Assembly: GCA_012295275.1 (NCBI GenBank)
Contig: CM022665.1
Location: forward strand, 34,741,522-34,801,521
DNA length: 60,000 bases
From: Chrysomallon squamiferum
Lineage: Eukaryota; Mollusca; Gastropoda; Neomphalida; Peltospiridae
Direction of reading: 5' to 3'
Position numbers and translations under genes: made by a program. The notes under the pieces were generated by a model, which saw nothing but the letters and a program-made list of their open reading frames with translations, did no database searches and was not told the DNA's origin. Position 1 is the first letter of the stretch. Each line of letters starts with the position of its first letter. Shown here piece by piece: positions 12,711 to 27,700 of this stretch.

Positions 12711-15700
12711 CTTTGCATTTGGGTTATTTAAGAAGCCATGTTTAAGAAATATATGTTTAAATATTTTCCTTTATGATAGAGTTCATGATTAAATAATGGG
12801 TATTACTGTCAGAGAAATGTTATTCACTTGGTATCAACATGCTTTCAGTGTGAGGAATCCAGGGCTGAATAAATAGGTGCTAGTTTAATACACACAGATT
12901 GTGAGTACACTAGAGAAATAAATAAAAACTAACCATGCTTGTCAGAAACAGCTGATAGACTGAAAATAGATATTTGTGCAGACTGAAGTTTCTATTTCAA
13001 AATAAACTTGTGCAAGTCCATGTGTTTAGTGGACAGAAAAGAAAGAACTATAGAAATAGTCTTCTTTTTTTTCAAAATATTTTCACTTTGTTAAAATCAT
13101 GAAGTACATGCAACAAGGATAAACTGAAATAAACACTCTTTTAACAACAAAATTAAAAGTTTTATATATTTACTTACCGTATATACTTGTGTATAAGTCG
13201 AATTTTTGGGAGACTATATTAAGGTAATTTTGGGGGGGTCGACTTATACATAGGTAATGCTTTTGTAGCTGTTGCTGAAGAGTCGCCATTTTGATTATTT
13301 TTTGCTACGGGATGCATCTAAAATAATCACGGTCTTTCAGCTTTTCAAAAATATAATTTTATCGTATAAAATTTTTTGAAAAATTAAATAACAAAACCAA
13401 ATATGAATGTAAAACATGATATTCTTCCATTTAATGACATAAAAATACATTTTAAAGTGAGAAAACCATCAGTACAGCGTCTTGCAATGATCTAGGAATG
13501 CAGACTTCTCTGCCAAATTGCACTAAATATCGGTCCTAATTTCATAAACAAAACTCACTTGTGTTATTGTAAAGAATTTGGTGAAATAATATTGCAATAG
13601 TCATTAATATCCACTACCGACAAATCGAAAACAAACTAAATTTCTATAAACATTCTGCAACAAAAATCAGTTCAACTTCTCGCCATATTTGTTATTCTAG
13701 TCGGTTGCCAAGTGCGCAAAGCCTCGGCCAATTAGCGCGCTAGGAATAGGATCGGGGGCGTGTCTTGTAGCAGAGTTTCAATAGAAACAAATATTGCTGA
13801 GGTTCCGAAATTATCTTACTTTGAATTGCACGTGCAAGTTACAGCTCGTGCAAGTTATGTTACAGTAGGCGTACAATGTAGGCCTTCATGGCACTGTCAC
13901 ACTGGTCTAAAAATAGTGATGGTGCCTGGAATCTACAGTTGACTTATACACAAGTAATACCTAAAATGACGCAATTTTTGGTCTTAAAATACACATCGAC
14001 TTATACATAAGGTCGCCTTGTACACAAGTATATACGGTAAATACTTTTTATTATAAAATTTACGTTCAGTGGTATAGCATTAAAAATTACATAGTACTGA
14101 TTAAAATTAAAAAAATAAAGGCAAAACAATGTAATACCACAACATATTTTATCTGTTTAATTAATATATTTTTACACCTGTACTTCATAATTTTTAGAAA
14201 GTTACTTTGATTTTAACTATAAAATAAAGTAAATACCTAAAAACTGGTGTTGGCATCAGAAGATCACCTAACAGTACATAAAATCAACATACAAAAACAA
14301 GTAGACAGTGTTAATGACATCTAAACTGAAATAATTTAATAGATGTTAATTTAGTAATTGATAATAATCTTTATGAAAGCAAAAATTAAATAATGCTAAA
14401 ATAAATAATTTAAACAATTCAAAGGTTATTTTGGTAAACAACAATGCATTATTCCAATCATTCTAAATTCATGATCTTTTCCAGTATTTTTCTTGGAAGG
14501 CAGTAGGAAAATTATTACTATTATTATTATTATTATTATTATTATATTTTAAGTAGTATTAAATATTAATATTCTGCTTCCATGAAACAAAAGCACAAAT
14601 GGAACATGCCAAAGGACAGCACTCTACCAAAAATACTAACTGTAATGTTAAAAATATCATAATGCACATTCTGAAATATGAACATGATAAATTACTGAAG
14701 CTGCATTAATTGCATTTGTTAATATACTTTCTAATACATTTTTATAATAATATTATGTTCATTTTTAAATACATCAGTTTAAAGCACTTTCTGTTTTGAA
14801 ATTAATAACAATGACTTTCAGAACTCTTTTTCACAAACTAACATGCTGACAGAGGTACATGTCACATGCATGCACGCACACACACATACAAGATACACAC
14901 AAACAATAACAACAATAATAATAGACAAATTTAAATTCATGTTTCAGTTAGAAACAAAAGTAACCCCAAAAGTAATGAACACTACTTACTTCTTTTTCCC
15001 AAAGAAATGTTTGAGAGATTTTAATGTAGATTTTTTGCCAACATCTTCAGATGATTTTGACAAATTTTCCAAAGAATTGTATCGCTTTCCATCTTTCTTT
15101 TTCTTTTTATCATCATTTTTCATCAAGCTGTTTTGAATTTCAGCAGAATTTGTGAAAGTCTGTCTGACTTTAGCTTTTGGCTGAGTACAAGGATTGAAGT
15201 CCTGATCAAACATAATCTTTTCAAGACTGGATTTCATGTCAGACTTTGGTGAAGTTTTCAACAAACTTTCATCAGAGGACAAAACTGATGTGTCTTTTCC
15301 TTTCTTGCTTTCAAAATCTCTCAAGTGAGTTACTGGAAGAGTTACTGGCTGTGATCTTACAATATCATCTTGGCACATTTTACCATTAGTAACAGAAACA
15401 CCTCCATTTGTTGTGACAACATTTACTGAATTAGAAGGATTTACTGATTGTTCCTTTATTTGAGAGTTCATCTCATTCACCTGAGAAGAGTTATTTTGTT
15501 GTTTCCTTGTCTGTAGAACTAAATTATCACATGAATGTTTCTGGTCATTTTCAGTAAATCTTCTATTCCCATTATCATTCAACCTTCTGTCCTGTCCTGG
15601 TTGATTTCCACTATTGTTCAAATCTGATCTCATGGACTCTTCAAAAGTAGAATTTGGTAAATATGTGGAGTCAGAATGCATAGAATGTTTTCCTCCTGAA

Positions 15701-18700
15701 ATGGAGTCCTCGTTATCATCACTGTTTTTGATATCCAGTCTCAGTTCAGAAATCTGACCTTTGGAATTGTTTCCCCCTGCTTCACACAAATGATCCCTGT
15801 TGGTATTCTGCAAATATTCTCTGTTTTCATTGCTAACATTTTTGCAAGGACCATTAACATTGGGATGTGAATGCTCACTGACATGTAAAACAACAGAATC
15901 ATCAAGATCATCATCATGTTGAAAACTTTCTGCCAGAGAGGCTGCAAGCTTCAATTCTTCAACATTTTCAATCTCTGACTCTCTGTAGCTGTCGAACCCA
16001 TATGCCAAACTTGAATCAGCTCTTGTAACATCCTCATTGTTTCTGAACAGACTCCCAGGATGTTCACAGTACTCTCTGATATCCTCAATGTTCCCATTCA
16101 CCAAAATTCCCGGCGAGTCTCTTGGTGATGGTGTCACAGAATGAGATGACTGGGATCCTGGAAACATATCATGAGAGTTGCTAAAACCATCTGAATATTT
16201 TCTGTTCAATAACTGATTGTGCAGAGACTTGTTCCTAGTATCGTTGAAAAGAAGACCTCCCATTGCTGACTGTGGTCTTCTGAAAATGTGGTTCTGAGCA
16301 GGCCTTAGTGCTGGGATGTCATATGTTGGCATAAAATCCACAGCAGAAGCTGGACGGTTGATGAGAGATGCAGCACTGTATGATATTCCATATCCTGGAG
16401 GTAAATTGGCATGACCAGAAGGTCTAAAGTTTTGATGGCTGGCTACTACACTTCTATCCTGTCTCTTCTTGATCCGGTATTTTCTATGGTTGCTAGGTTT
16501 ATCAACTATGATGGGTGGACCTCTGTGTGCTGTGTAAATCTGGTTCTGACATTCCAGTGGTGCTGTGAATCTGCCATAAGCCAAGTCAGGCTGACTTAAT
16601 GAAGCAATCCGGGAATCCTGATACTCCTGTCTCTCAGAGATTGAGCTTTCAATCCACTGTGGCAAATAGTTCCTGAAATAAAACAGAGAATAGTTTTCAT
16701 GTCCATTATTTCATGGAATGGATGAATTGAAAAAGACCTGTAAAATTATTTGATTCTTCAGTCTCATTATAAATAAATGTTTTCATTTCATATACAAATA
16801 AATTAAAAATATTCTTCTGTTTTAATTCATGAAATATATAATTTATTAGCAATAAGAATGAAACCTTTTCTCCCTGTTTCAATATTTTTTCTTGAGTGAC
16901 ATTCTAAGAAATAATTTTTAAAAAAACGTAAATTTTGAAATTAACAGCAGTTTACTTCTTAACAGTTCTTGTAAGCTCAAAATAATTCTAAGTTGTTATA
17001 ATATTAACATTAATGTGGATCATTTATTTTCCCCTGGAATTTTTTGTCTACGGTCAAATTCTTATTCATCAGTAATAATTAACATCAGACACTAAAGTTT
17101 TATGAAAGTCCACTCACTCTCTGCTGTCAGGGAAAACTCTCTTCAACTCAGGGTTGTTTTCTTCATGAAGGATACTTTCTCTAGCACTGCATGGCAAGAT
17201 CACTGCATCACAACTACTACCACTGGGACTTGATCGGAAAGACAGTGCACCATTTCTAAAACATTTTGTCAGGAATTAAATAAATGTTATCATTTTTGCA
17301 TGAGTTAAATAATAAAACAGGATTTATTATTGTCTTTAAAATATTTAACTGTAATAAATATGATTACTTCTTAAATTCAGTGAAAATGATATTAAGAGTA
17401 TCAAATAAAAATAAATTATGCAAAATATTAAAAAACAAATCCCATATATAATATGTATTTAAAAATAAAAATAAAAATGAAACCAAGTTTAAAAAACTTA
17501 AAAAAAAATAAAATAAAATAAATAATATTCATACATATCTATTCTATACAATATAAAAAATAATGTAACATAATACGACACAATATGTAAAAAAATGAAT
17601 GGAAAACTGGTTTGTCTTTGTAAGACTACCTGTTATCTTTGTCAGTACAAAGTGTCTGTTTGATCTGCTCACTAAATTTATCAACAAAACTCTGAAGTGT
17701 GCACAGGGAGGACTGGAGGATGTAGTGATCAGGGTGCACTGTGGGCGTGTGTTTCAGCAGTTGCTGGGAGACGAGTGAAAATAACAGAGGATTAAAACAA
17801 CGTCTTTATCCAGTGTGTTATGTACCTCAGAATTTTAATCAATATTTATATGGCATTAAAAAGTAGTTATTAAATATTTCTTTTATATTATATAAATATA
17901 TTATTAGTACACTATAATATTGACTAGTAACTATACATGTATGTGTTTACAACAGAATCAAATACAATTTTTCAGTTTTGTTATAGAAAATGTTTAAACT
18001 TATTTATTTAAATATTTTTTCTTTTTTATCATAGAATTTCACACATATGCTAATTCTGGCAAGGTTTTAAGCAGAAACCTTTGTTTTTATGGTGATAGCA
18101 GTGTGCACTGGATAAAAGATTAGAATGTAATTGGTAGACTGAATCAAGTCAAAAGAAGACATTTTTACCTGTAAAAGGAGTGAGTATCTTGGAATTCTTC
18201 GAATTGGAGCTGTGAGCAGCGAGACAATTCCTTCTGAATTTGCCTCTTCCTAAATAAAATACAAAATGTAATTAATAATCAATAACAAAAATGTTTTAGT
18301 TTATATAATTATAAAATAGTGCTGGTAGTTCAGTGAAACAGATTTTGAAAACAGAACATCCAATACAATAAAATATATTTATGATAAAACTTAAACAGCA
18401 AAGTATACTATTTTATTTTGATATAGCTTTAGGTCTGTTAATAGTTATAACATTTAAAGCCAGTAAGAATTTGTGCATAATTTATGAAAAAGTTTCTATT
18501 ATATTTCTCTGTGTGTGTATGTCCTTGTGTGTGTGTTCTTGTGTGTGTGTGCATGTGTGTGTGTTTGTTTGGATTTAATGTCATGTATCAGTCAAAGTGT
18601 CTAAGTTAAAGTACTACTGTATGTTTTGTACTGTCTAGGTAATGCTGTGGACAGTGGTATAGAAGATGGTGTCACAGCATCAGCATGTAAATGTCTCAGT

Positions 18701-21700
18701 ATGCTTCAGATGGAAAATGCCATCTGCCTGATTTACCTGAATGTCAATGTGCCAGCTTGAATTATATTTTATTTTATTTTATTTTATTTTATTTTGTTGT
18801 TATTAAACTCAACTGTATTTGAATTACACCCTATTTGGGTAGTATTATTTGCAGGTATAGCAAAAAAAAAAAAAAAAAAAGCATCAGGTACAATTATTTC
18901 TATTTATTAAAAGCACAGTATATTACTTTAATAAATATTCTGAATTTTCTTGACTGTGAAAGCTGTCTCTTCAAGCAGCTAATAATGCCTGGAAAGTCAG
19001 CCAGATAGTTTTTGTACAAGTTCATCAAACTGTCCTGAAATGTTAAAAAGATTAAATGTTATACAGAAACAGTCATTTTAAAAACAATGCTATAATACAG
19101 AATTTCAATTTTTTAATTTATGTGTATGATCCTAACATGTTTTTACATGTAAATCTGTCTCTCTGTTAAAACAACTCATGAAGTAACACATTTTCATATC
19201 TTCATCATTAACACACACACACACACACACAAATATATATACAGGTAAAAATTTAAAATGAAAAGAACATACTTTCTGTGTGTCCGTGACTCTTGTAAGC
19301 ACATCTCCAACAATTCCACTCCAGTTCCAGTGAAGGAGGCGCTCCTGTAGGAGGTGCAGGATCTGACAGTGCTGATCATACATCTGCTGTAGGTAAGGAG
19401 GCAGCAAGAGACTAAGTTCACGAGAACTAATCACATGACCATCCTGTAATGGCCCAAGGTAGCCATCCAGAAGTGACCACAGTTTTCCAACATACTCTTT
19501 TTCTGAGTCAATGATGGCCTGAACTGCCTCTTGTCTCTCTGCTGAAAACAAATTAAATATCTCATTTATTAAAGTTTTTGTGTAATGATATAGTTTAATT
19601 TCAATATGTATACACACTTCTAAATTATTATTTTGTTTCTAAGAAATGGTTCCACAGACACATTACGGCTACATGCAAAATGTGCAAAACAATCAACAAG
19701 ATTACAAGCATGAAGACTTGACTTTATCAATGCTGTGTGACATCATGCAGTATGGCAATATGTAAGAAATTACAGCTGAATTATGTTTTTATTTATTTTT
19801 GTTTTATATATAGTTGAATCTTAGTCTTTCAGATATTTCAGTTACATGTCATTGTTTATATATATATATTCAGTATGCTGTTATGTTGTTAAAATGCCTG
19901 TAATGATAAAGTTTATTTACAACAATTAATGACAACTATAAATATATAATCATAATTTATTTTTTTCATTATGTTTAACAATCAACAGAAGTAGTTTGTG
20001 TGTGTCTAATCTTATAAAAAATATAGTTTTGAAGATTACTTTAAATTTGTTATACATTACCAATAACTAAATATACTGAGTGAATTGCTTGAGAATGAAA
20101 AATATCCTGGTTGCTTGGTTAAAATAAATGGCAAAAACAGATTAGAAAGATTTTATTTTTAAGTTAATTTATTTAAAATATTACTAGCATCAGCTTGTGG
20201 TTGATATGAAATGTAAATGAAAATGGAAGTATTTTAACTATTGGAAATAAATTATACTTTGAAAATAATGAAAATATTACCAGCATCTGCATGTTGTTGT
20301 TCTGTCTGGTTGCTGTTTGGAGAAGGAAAACTTTGCTGGCTGGAAGACTTGTCATCTTTGTACATTCCACTGTCCAGACTCTGATAAAAATAAAAAGCAT
20401 TTGACAATTAAATATTTTTCAAATTTAAACTAGAAAAAAATAAGATTTAAAATAATCTGTTTAAAATACAGACATTTTGGGTAAAAGAAGATATGTAAAT
20501 AAAATTACAAATTTTAAAATTTCACTTTAAAAAAAAAAAGTTCTTTTGCTATTAACATCACTTAAAATAACATTAAACAAATGAAAAAAAAAAATTAATA
20601 GCTAAATCTATTTCTGAAACAAATTATCAACATTTCTTCTATTTAATTTTTAAAGTAAGTTCATTATCATTGACAGATTTGTAATAAAACTACAAATCCA
20701 TTACAATGACAATACATTTTTATGAAAAAGAAAGACTGACCTGAGACCATTGCTGAAATGCATCTTCATCAATGGAGTCAGGTAAATCAGGTAGACGACA
20801 TTTTTCTTCTAAAGCCTGAAGCAGACTAAGACATTTACATGCTGATGCTGTGACACCATCTTCTATACCACTGTCCACAGCATTACCTAGACAGTACAAA
20901 ACATACAGTAGTACTTTAACTTAGACACTTTGACTGATACATGACATTAAATCCAAACAAACACACACACATGCAGAAAAAGAATAAAACTTTTTCATAA
21001 ATAATGCACAAATTCTTACTGGCTTTAAATGTTATAACTATTAACAGACATAAAAGATGCTAAAATAATTTAGTATTATAATACAGTCCTGAAAAATTCA
21101 ATTAAAATTTGTACCTATAGTGACCTAATTAGTAGTCTCACAATATACTGAGATATAACAGCATCTGTGTTATATGATATAGTTTATAATAGTAATGTGT
21201 TTTCATGATGGCAGTAACCACCTCTGTAGTGAAGAGTTTTAAAAAACAGAAAAGAAAAGAAGAAATATATATCTTGACATACCTGCATGTTCTCTATGTC
21301 TCATTTGTTCTGTGCTGTGGTTAAGAAAACTGTCAGAATCATGACCTGGCCAGGTGCTGGATGTTTCTGACAGTTTATTGTCAGAAAGTTTATGTCTGCA
21401 AAAGAAGAATTAACAAATACAATACATATCACAAAGCTGAAGTCTGTAACAAAAACAGAATTATTATAAAAGGAGTATAGAAGTCATGTAAGAAAGGAAT
21501 ATGTAAAAAATTATTCTGTGACTGGAAATATTCTGTTAGAAATAATATAATTCTGTAAATCATGAAATTAACATGAAACTTAATTTATACTAGTTGTTAA
21601 TGTCAGATGAAAATGCAACATTAATTTAATGCATGTGCCCTTCCTTTGAGATTTGTACTTTTCAATAAAACTATTTTGTTTCACAATTAACTGACCTACA

Positions 21701-24700
21701 TATGTGTGTTCTGAAACAGATGTGTATTCATGTAAATGTATTCTGTATTAATCATTAAATATTATAATAAGTTAAACTGTCCTTGAAAGTTAACAAGTTT
21801 CTAAATATAAAACCTCATCACTAAATACCCCTTCTTAACCAAACTTTATACCTGGTCACAATACTATATGATTTTGAAGTTTCAATGTATGTTATTAATG
21901 TGTATAATACGGGATTGCAATTAATACATTAATATCATGATTACATTAATTTCATGTTTTACAGTATTTGAATAAGAGTTACTCTCACTCACTTCACTCT
22001 CTCTGAAATGGCTCCACTTCTAAAGAGTTCTTCCACTAACAGGTTTCTTTCTGCCTGTAGAATGTTCACTTTCTGTTGCAGATGTTCCTGTGTTTGGAGA
22101 GATGCTGTCAACTGACTGGACAAATTACTAACCTCAGACTGAAAAACAAACTTCTCTTATTTTTATCATTGTTGTGTTTCATGATTTTTTAAATGTGATA
22201 ACAAGTCAAACTGTGTGTTGCATCTGTATCATGATTAGATTTAAATTAGTTTAACTATTTTACACACACACACATGTGCATGCATGCATATGTTTGTGTA
22301 AATTATCAGTATTAAAATCATTTATTGAAATCTGCCATCAAAAAAAATAATAATAAAAAATAAGAATATATATAATAGTAATAGTAATAATAATAATTAT
22401 TATAATTATAATAAATAAATAAAATCAATTAATTAATAATAATATAAAATAAAATATAACTGATAAATAAACAAAATGATGTTTAGTAAAGAAGACTACC
22501 ACTGTCAGATAAAAATAGGAAACAAAACATGCAATCCTCTGATCATGAAAGAATAATTCATGACCCAAAATTAGTGAAACCAACCATCCACATATCCATC
22601 CAAAATAAAAACAAAAGAATAAGTACTTTTATCCTTTTATCCATCTTTTCAATTTGCTTGTGTAAGTTCTGGCAAAATAACAAATAAAAAATTAATGATG
22701 CAGAAAGTTTATGCACAAGTGAAATATTTTTACTTTCAGTGACTTTATGTCTGACATGTTTTTTGTGCTGGTCTCTTCATCTGTCACTTGTCTGTGTCTG
22801 ACATCTTCCTGATCTGTCTGAAAAGCACACATTTTGTACATGATAGCAAACTGCAGAAAGTAAAATGCAGCATACTGACTGATATATATATCCTGCAATA
22901 ACTGTATGTAGCTGAAAATATGATGACTAGATACATTTTGGAGACCAAACTGTATTTATGTCAATAATTTATTTGTTATTTACATACATATATTCAATGA
23001 GTTCAGAAATTAACCTGCTAATTTCATTTAATGCTTTTTCATTTTTTCATTTTTTAAAATTATTATTTAGGATTGCAGGATTTAAGAAATAACTGGTTAC
23101 TGTTAAGATTAAGATTTCAGCTTTAAACTGATATAATCAAATAACCTGATGTTGCTCAGCATATACTCACTGCAAATCAGCAGTCTTACCTTAGCAGAAC
23201 AAAGACAATATCTTAAGAAAGTATCCAGTTACATACAAAAAAACAAAAAAATTGAAATACAGTATGTGCATGTGTGCTTGCCTGCATGCATGCGTGTGTG
23301 TGTGTTGATTTTGTTTTTACATATAAATATATATTTATAATTCTCTAACAGTACTTTTGTGAGTGTACCACAGTCATATCACATACATACTCAGTAAGAA
23401 AAAAGTAAAAAAAATAAATGAAGCCAAACTGTCTTTTAAATGTTGCACAGGTGTAGATGGAATCTATCTTCACAAAGAAATTGTTAATTCGAATCTGCAT
23501 AAGTAACTATATATTAAATACTGTATATTAGAACATTATGTAACAAATTCTGGAGCTACCATACACTCTGATCTTGTCCTACTAATGATTATCAATTAAT
23601 CAATTCCTAATCACAAAGATAAATATTTGGTAAGAGGCCAGGAATAGTAACAGGCATCTTGAATTAGCTTTATTAAAACCTGTAATTTTTCACATATCTA
23701 TAGCAAGATAGATCTATTTTTTTGAATACTAAAAAATGGTACTTAACATACCAAGCAACCCATAAATTTCTCCAGTAAAATATTTTTAAAAGATTAATAA
23801 TAATAATAATAAAATTATATATATACTAGATGCCCCATATATTACATGGAATAATTCAACTTTATTTGCCTAATTAATTAAAAAATTTAAAATAATCATC
23901 ACCTATACCTATTACAGAAGCTTGGATTACATTACATCATACAATGAACAATAAAACTTTGTATATAATGAAACATTTATTGATATCATAAACACACTAA
24001 TATTTTTTTAAGTTAACAGTCACACATTTACCTTCACAATTTCCAGAGTGTTTGCAATGTCAGTCAGTTCCTGTTTCACAGCAGTGTCATCATCCTGCAT
24101 AGCAGACAAAGCTTCCATAACATCTACAAAGCCCTGCTTCAACTCATGAACCATCTTCTCTATCTGTTTAACAAAATAAAATAAAATGAAAAAAAGAAGA
24201 AGCAAGTTTTCCAAATCTATCATGAGGCAGACAGTGTACTTTTGGCACTGTTTAACTGGACTGTTGTTTATCTATAAATAAAGCCACTTTGCATTTCTGA
24301 ACCAGCTTGAAAGAAACAAGAACAAGCTGCCAGTGACAATAGAGATATTTATTCTGGTGTTAAAGATTATTCTACTAGCAAAATGAATTTGGTTAATGTT
24401 TAGCATACTTCCTTCAGAAAACTGTCCAAGACAAGCTACTAGCAAAACAACTTTCAGCAAGGTTCATTCAGAGAACCAGTCAGGATGATCTATTAGTAAA
24501 ATGACTTGGGTTCAGCATAGCTACTTCAAAAAAATATATAAATTGGTAAATTGAGGAAATGTTCGTCATGCTTCCTTCAAAAACTAGCCAAGACAGACTA
24601 CTAGTAAAATGGGTATGGGTAACGTTAAGCTTGTTTCTATCAAAATACTGTCCCAGATAGATTATGAAGTATCCAACTGGTTGGCATATCATCAACTGAT

Positions 24701-27700
24701 ATTTACCTAGATGTTATCTGAGGCAGATGCTTGTTAAAATGGTATTTGGTTTTATGTTTCTTCTGACAGATTCCACTATCGCTGGTGTTAGCAAGTCTCT
24801 TTGTCAAGATTAAAAATCCAGAAATGAAATATCACTATTCATTTTATATTTTCTGTACTGCCAGCATTAATGTAAATTTTAAAAAGATTGAATTCTTTAC
24901 AAATTTTAGTTTGTTTATATATTTGAAAAGTGTGTGTGTGTGTGTTTAATATTTGTATATAATTTAAATGGTTTATTTATTTTATTAACCAGTTTGAAAA
25001 GAAAGAAAAAAATTGGGAGTATTCATTAATTAATATCTATACATTTTTGTAAGCTCATAATGTAGAAAAATGTATAATTATCGTAACTGCCATTTTCAGA
25101 ACTACATACCTGTCAATTAACAATAACCATGGACTGTTACATAAATTTATGGCACAGGTATCAGAAAAGGAAATTGCTTAAACAAGATTTCACAAGTGCA
25201 TAAAAAAAAGTATACCCTCTAAAATACAGAAAAGTGCTCTGCCATTGATCTTTTTTTTTTTATGGATAAAACATGAAAAAATAAGTATAAAGTGGGAATA
25301 TACCTAAAGGTTCTCTTCAATTTTAAACAAAGAATTCATTTGGCAAATATCTAAACATTCTGAAGAAGCACAGTCAAACAACATTAACAGAAAACAAAAG
25401 GAAAATAATTCCACTTCACAATCTCTTAAAAAAAAGAACCTAGTGTGAATCCAGACAAAAGAAAAATGAAGATAACAAAAGGAATGGAAATATTTATTTA
25501 TATCTATGTCTTGGAAAGTGGCCAGAAAGTGTGATGTATTCAACAGATGAATTGTAGGATCTTGACAAAAAGGTTGTGGCAGATAAAAAGATGTATTTAA
25601 CAAAAGATTACAAGATGCATAACAGTAACTGTCCCCCATGATAAGAGTTAATCAGAACAAACATTTGGCTCAATGATTATCTAAACCTCGTTGTCACTTA
25701 ATATATTGTGATAACAAAAATATATTGTAGATGCTTTGTAAAGGAATCTTGGTTATCATATTCTGGTACAATAATGAATATTATTACATTTCAAAGAGTA
25801 AGATATTTTGTGAAAGGATGGTGTCATTACAAAGACTAAAAAGCCAAACCAGTATTGTATTTATAAAAGCATAAATACACATACATAATTACAGAAATAG
25901 GCTTATCAGAATATTCTTGACAAATGTCTGAAATTAGATTTTGTATATTATAAAGACCTGATGGCTTGAGTGAATTCAGATCTTAAGAGTTATGGTCCAG
26001 TAGTGAAGTCATTAAACCAGAAATAATTCAGAAGACAAATCTGGCTAAGGTATTTTTTTTATAATTCACTAATGCTATATGTCCAGAAATTTTCATTCAA
26101 AGTATGTTGTTTGCGTTTAATGATTTACACATATGTTAATCTCTTGAAACAGATGACTTCTAAGATTATGAAACAATTCACACTCAAAAAAGATAACTGA
26201 TCTATTGTATAGATGGTATGACAGAGGTAGTATGCCTAAACCTCTCCTGCAAGATTAGACTGTTTTAACATTTGTAGAAATAGACCGGTATACACACACA
26301 CAAACACACACACAAATTAACTTGATTGCATATCAAAAGGGTTTCTTTTCTTTAAAAGGAAAAATAAAAAAAGTATTTATTTTTCCATTAAACTGAAAAC
26401 TCACTGTCCAGTGCACTGAACTTAACACCCATTAAATTCACCTGTTTGTTTTTAAACTGTTTTATACTAAACTATAGATTAGTGCATTCTGTATAGGTCT
26501 CCAACAAACCAAACTAGGATAGCACACATGGAGCTAATCAGTCAGGTATCTTGGCCTGTCAAAGGAGTGACAGATCCGATTTCTTTAAATAACATGTGAC
26601 AGGTATAATACAAAGAATATCCAATGGTACTCCATAAAAGTAATATTAGAAAAATCATATCTGGTCAGTGACAAAAATGTTTTGATTGTTTTGTTTTTGC
26701 ACAGTCATCAATAATTTTTAGCTTATAGTCAAGGCATTACATTTTTTTGTTTTTTTGTGACATATCCTTAATATTAGATTTACACATTTTTTAATTTAAC
26801 TTTTCTGTACACAGTAAAAAATGTCTGATTCTGGCCAACAGCCAAAACAATCTTAAAGCAATGTAGACTGAAAAAAAAAAGGCGATTATCTAAGTAAATG
26901 AAATTATTATTAATTATAATAATGAAATGAACATAATTACTTTTTTTTTTTTTTTTTTTTAAATATTGAAGATTTATGATTTAAATACAAATAGTTTAGT
27001 TTGTTTGTTTGATAAATCCCCTCAGAACAAATGCCAACTACGACATTAATATTTAATAATCTCTCTTTCTGTGTGTGTGTGTCTATTTGAAGAAAGTGTT
27101 AATGTGTTTATACAAGTACAATTTGGGGTTTTGTGTCTATGACTATGATACATAAAAGTAAACATAAATCTACACACACATATTCACACACATATACATA
27201 CACACTGAAATAACCTAGTACACCTAACACAACAGACCAGATCCATTTTACTTATAACACACATACATAAAAAAAAATGGAGAAAAAACACACACACAAA
27301 GTGAAATAACCTAGTACACCTAACACAACAGACCATATCCATTTTACGTGAGTCAATGGGAATTTTATCACCGAGTTTATAACTCTAAACATATTATTTA
27401 GTTTAATACATTCCAGGCATTCAAATCTGTCTTACTTGCCTGCTGCTCTCAACAGTCCAAGAAGAAAAACTCAGCAGGGTTCATTTACACCTGTAGAAAC
27501 CAAACAGAATCTCATCTCAGGAGTATTTAGATACCATTCATCTGCCTGCAAGTTTAAACTGTCTTATGTGCCATCATTTGGCATTAATCTAACAGATATA
27601 CCTATTTCTTTCCACTGGTTCTTGAATTATTATTATTTTTTTATATTAACACCAGTTTTCAGTTCCCGTGTCATATTTATAACCATATTGTTAGTGCATT

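Noticed and set aside
14843-15136. 97-residue plus-strand frame opposite the RhoGEF long exon
   Set aside because: Shadow of the real minus-strand coding exon plus intron.
18640-18760. A real plus-strand exon with acceptor CTGTCTAG
   Set aside because: It is an inverted copy of the RhoGEF exon at 20886-20741, and similarity decays before a stop; no plus-strand gene surrounds it.
25304-25639. 111-residue minus-strand frame
   Set aside because: Phe/Leu/Cys-rich composition expected from AT-rich intron; no splice support and no recognisable domain.
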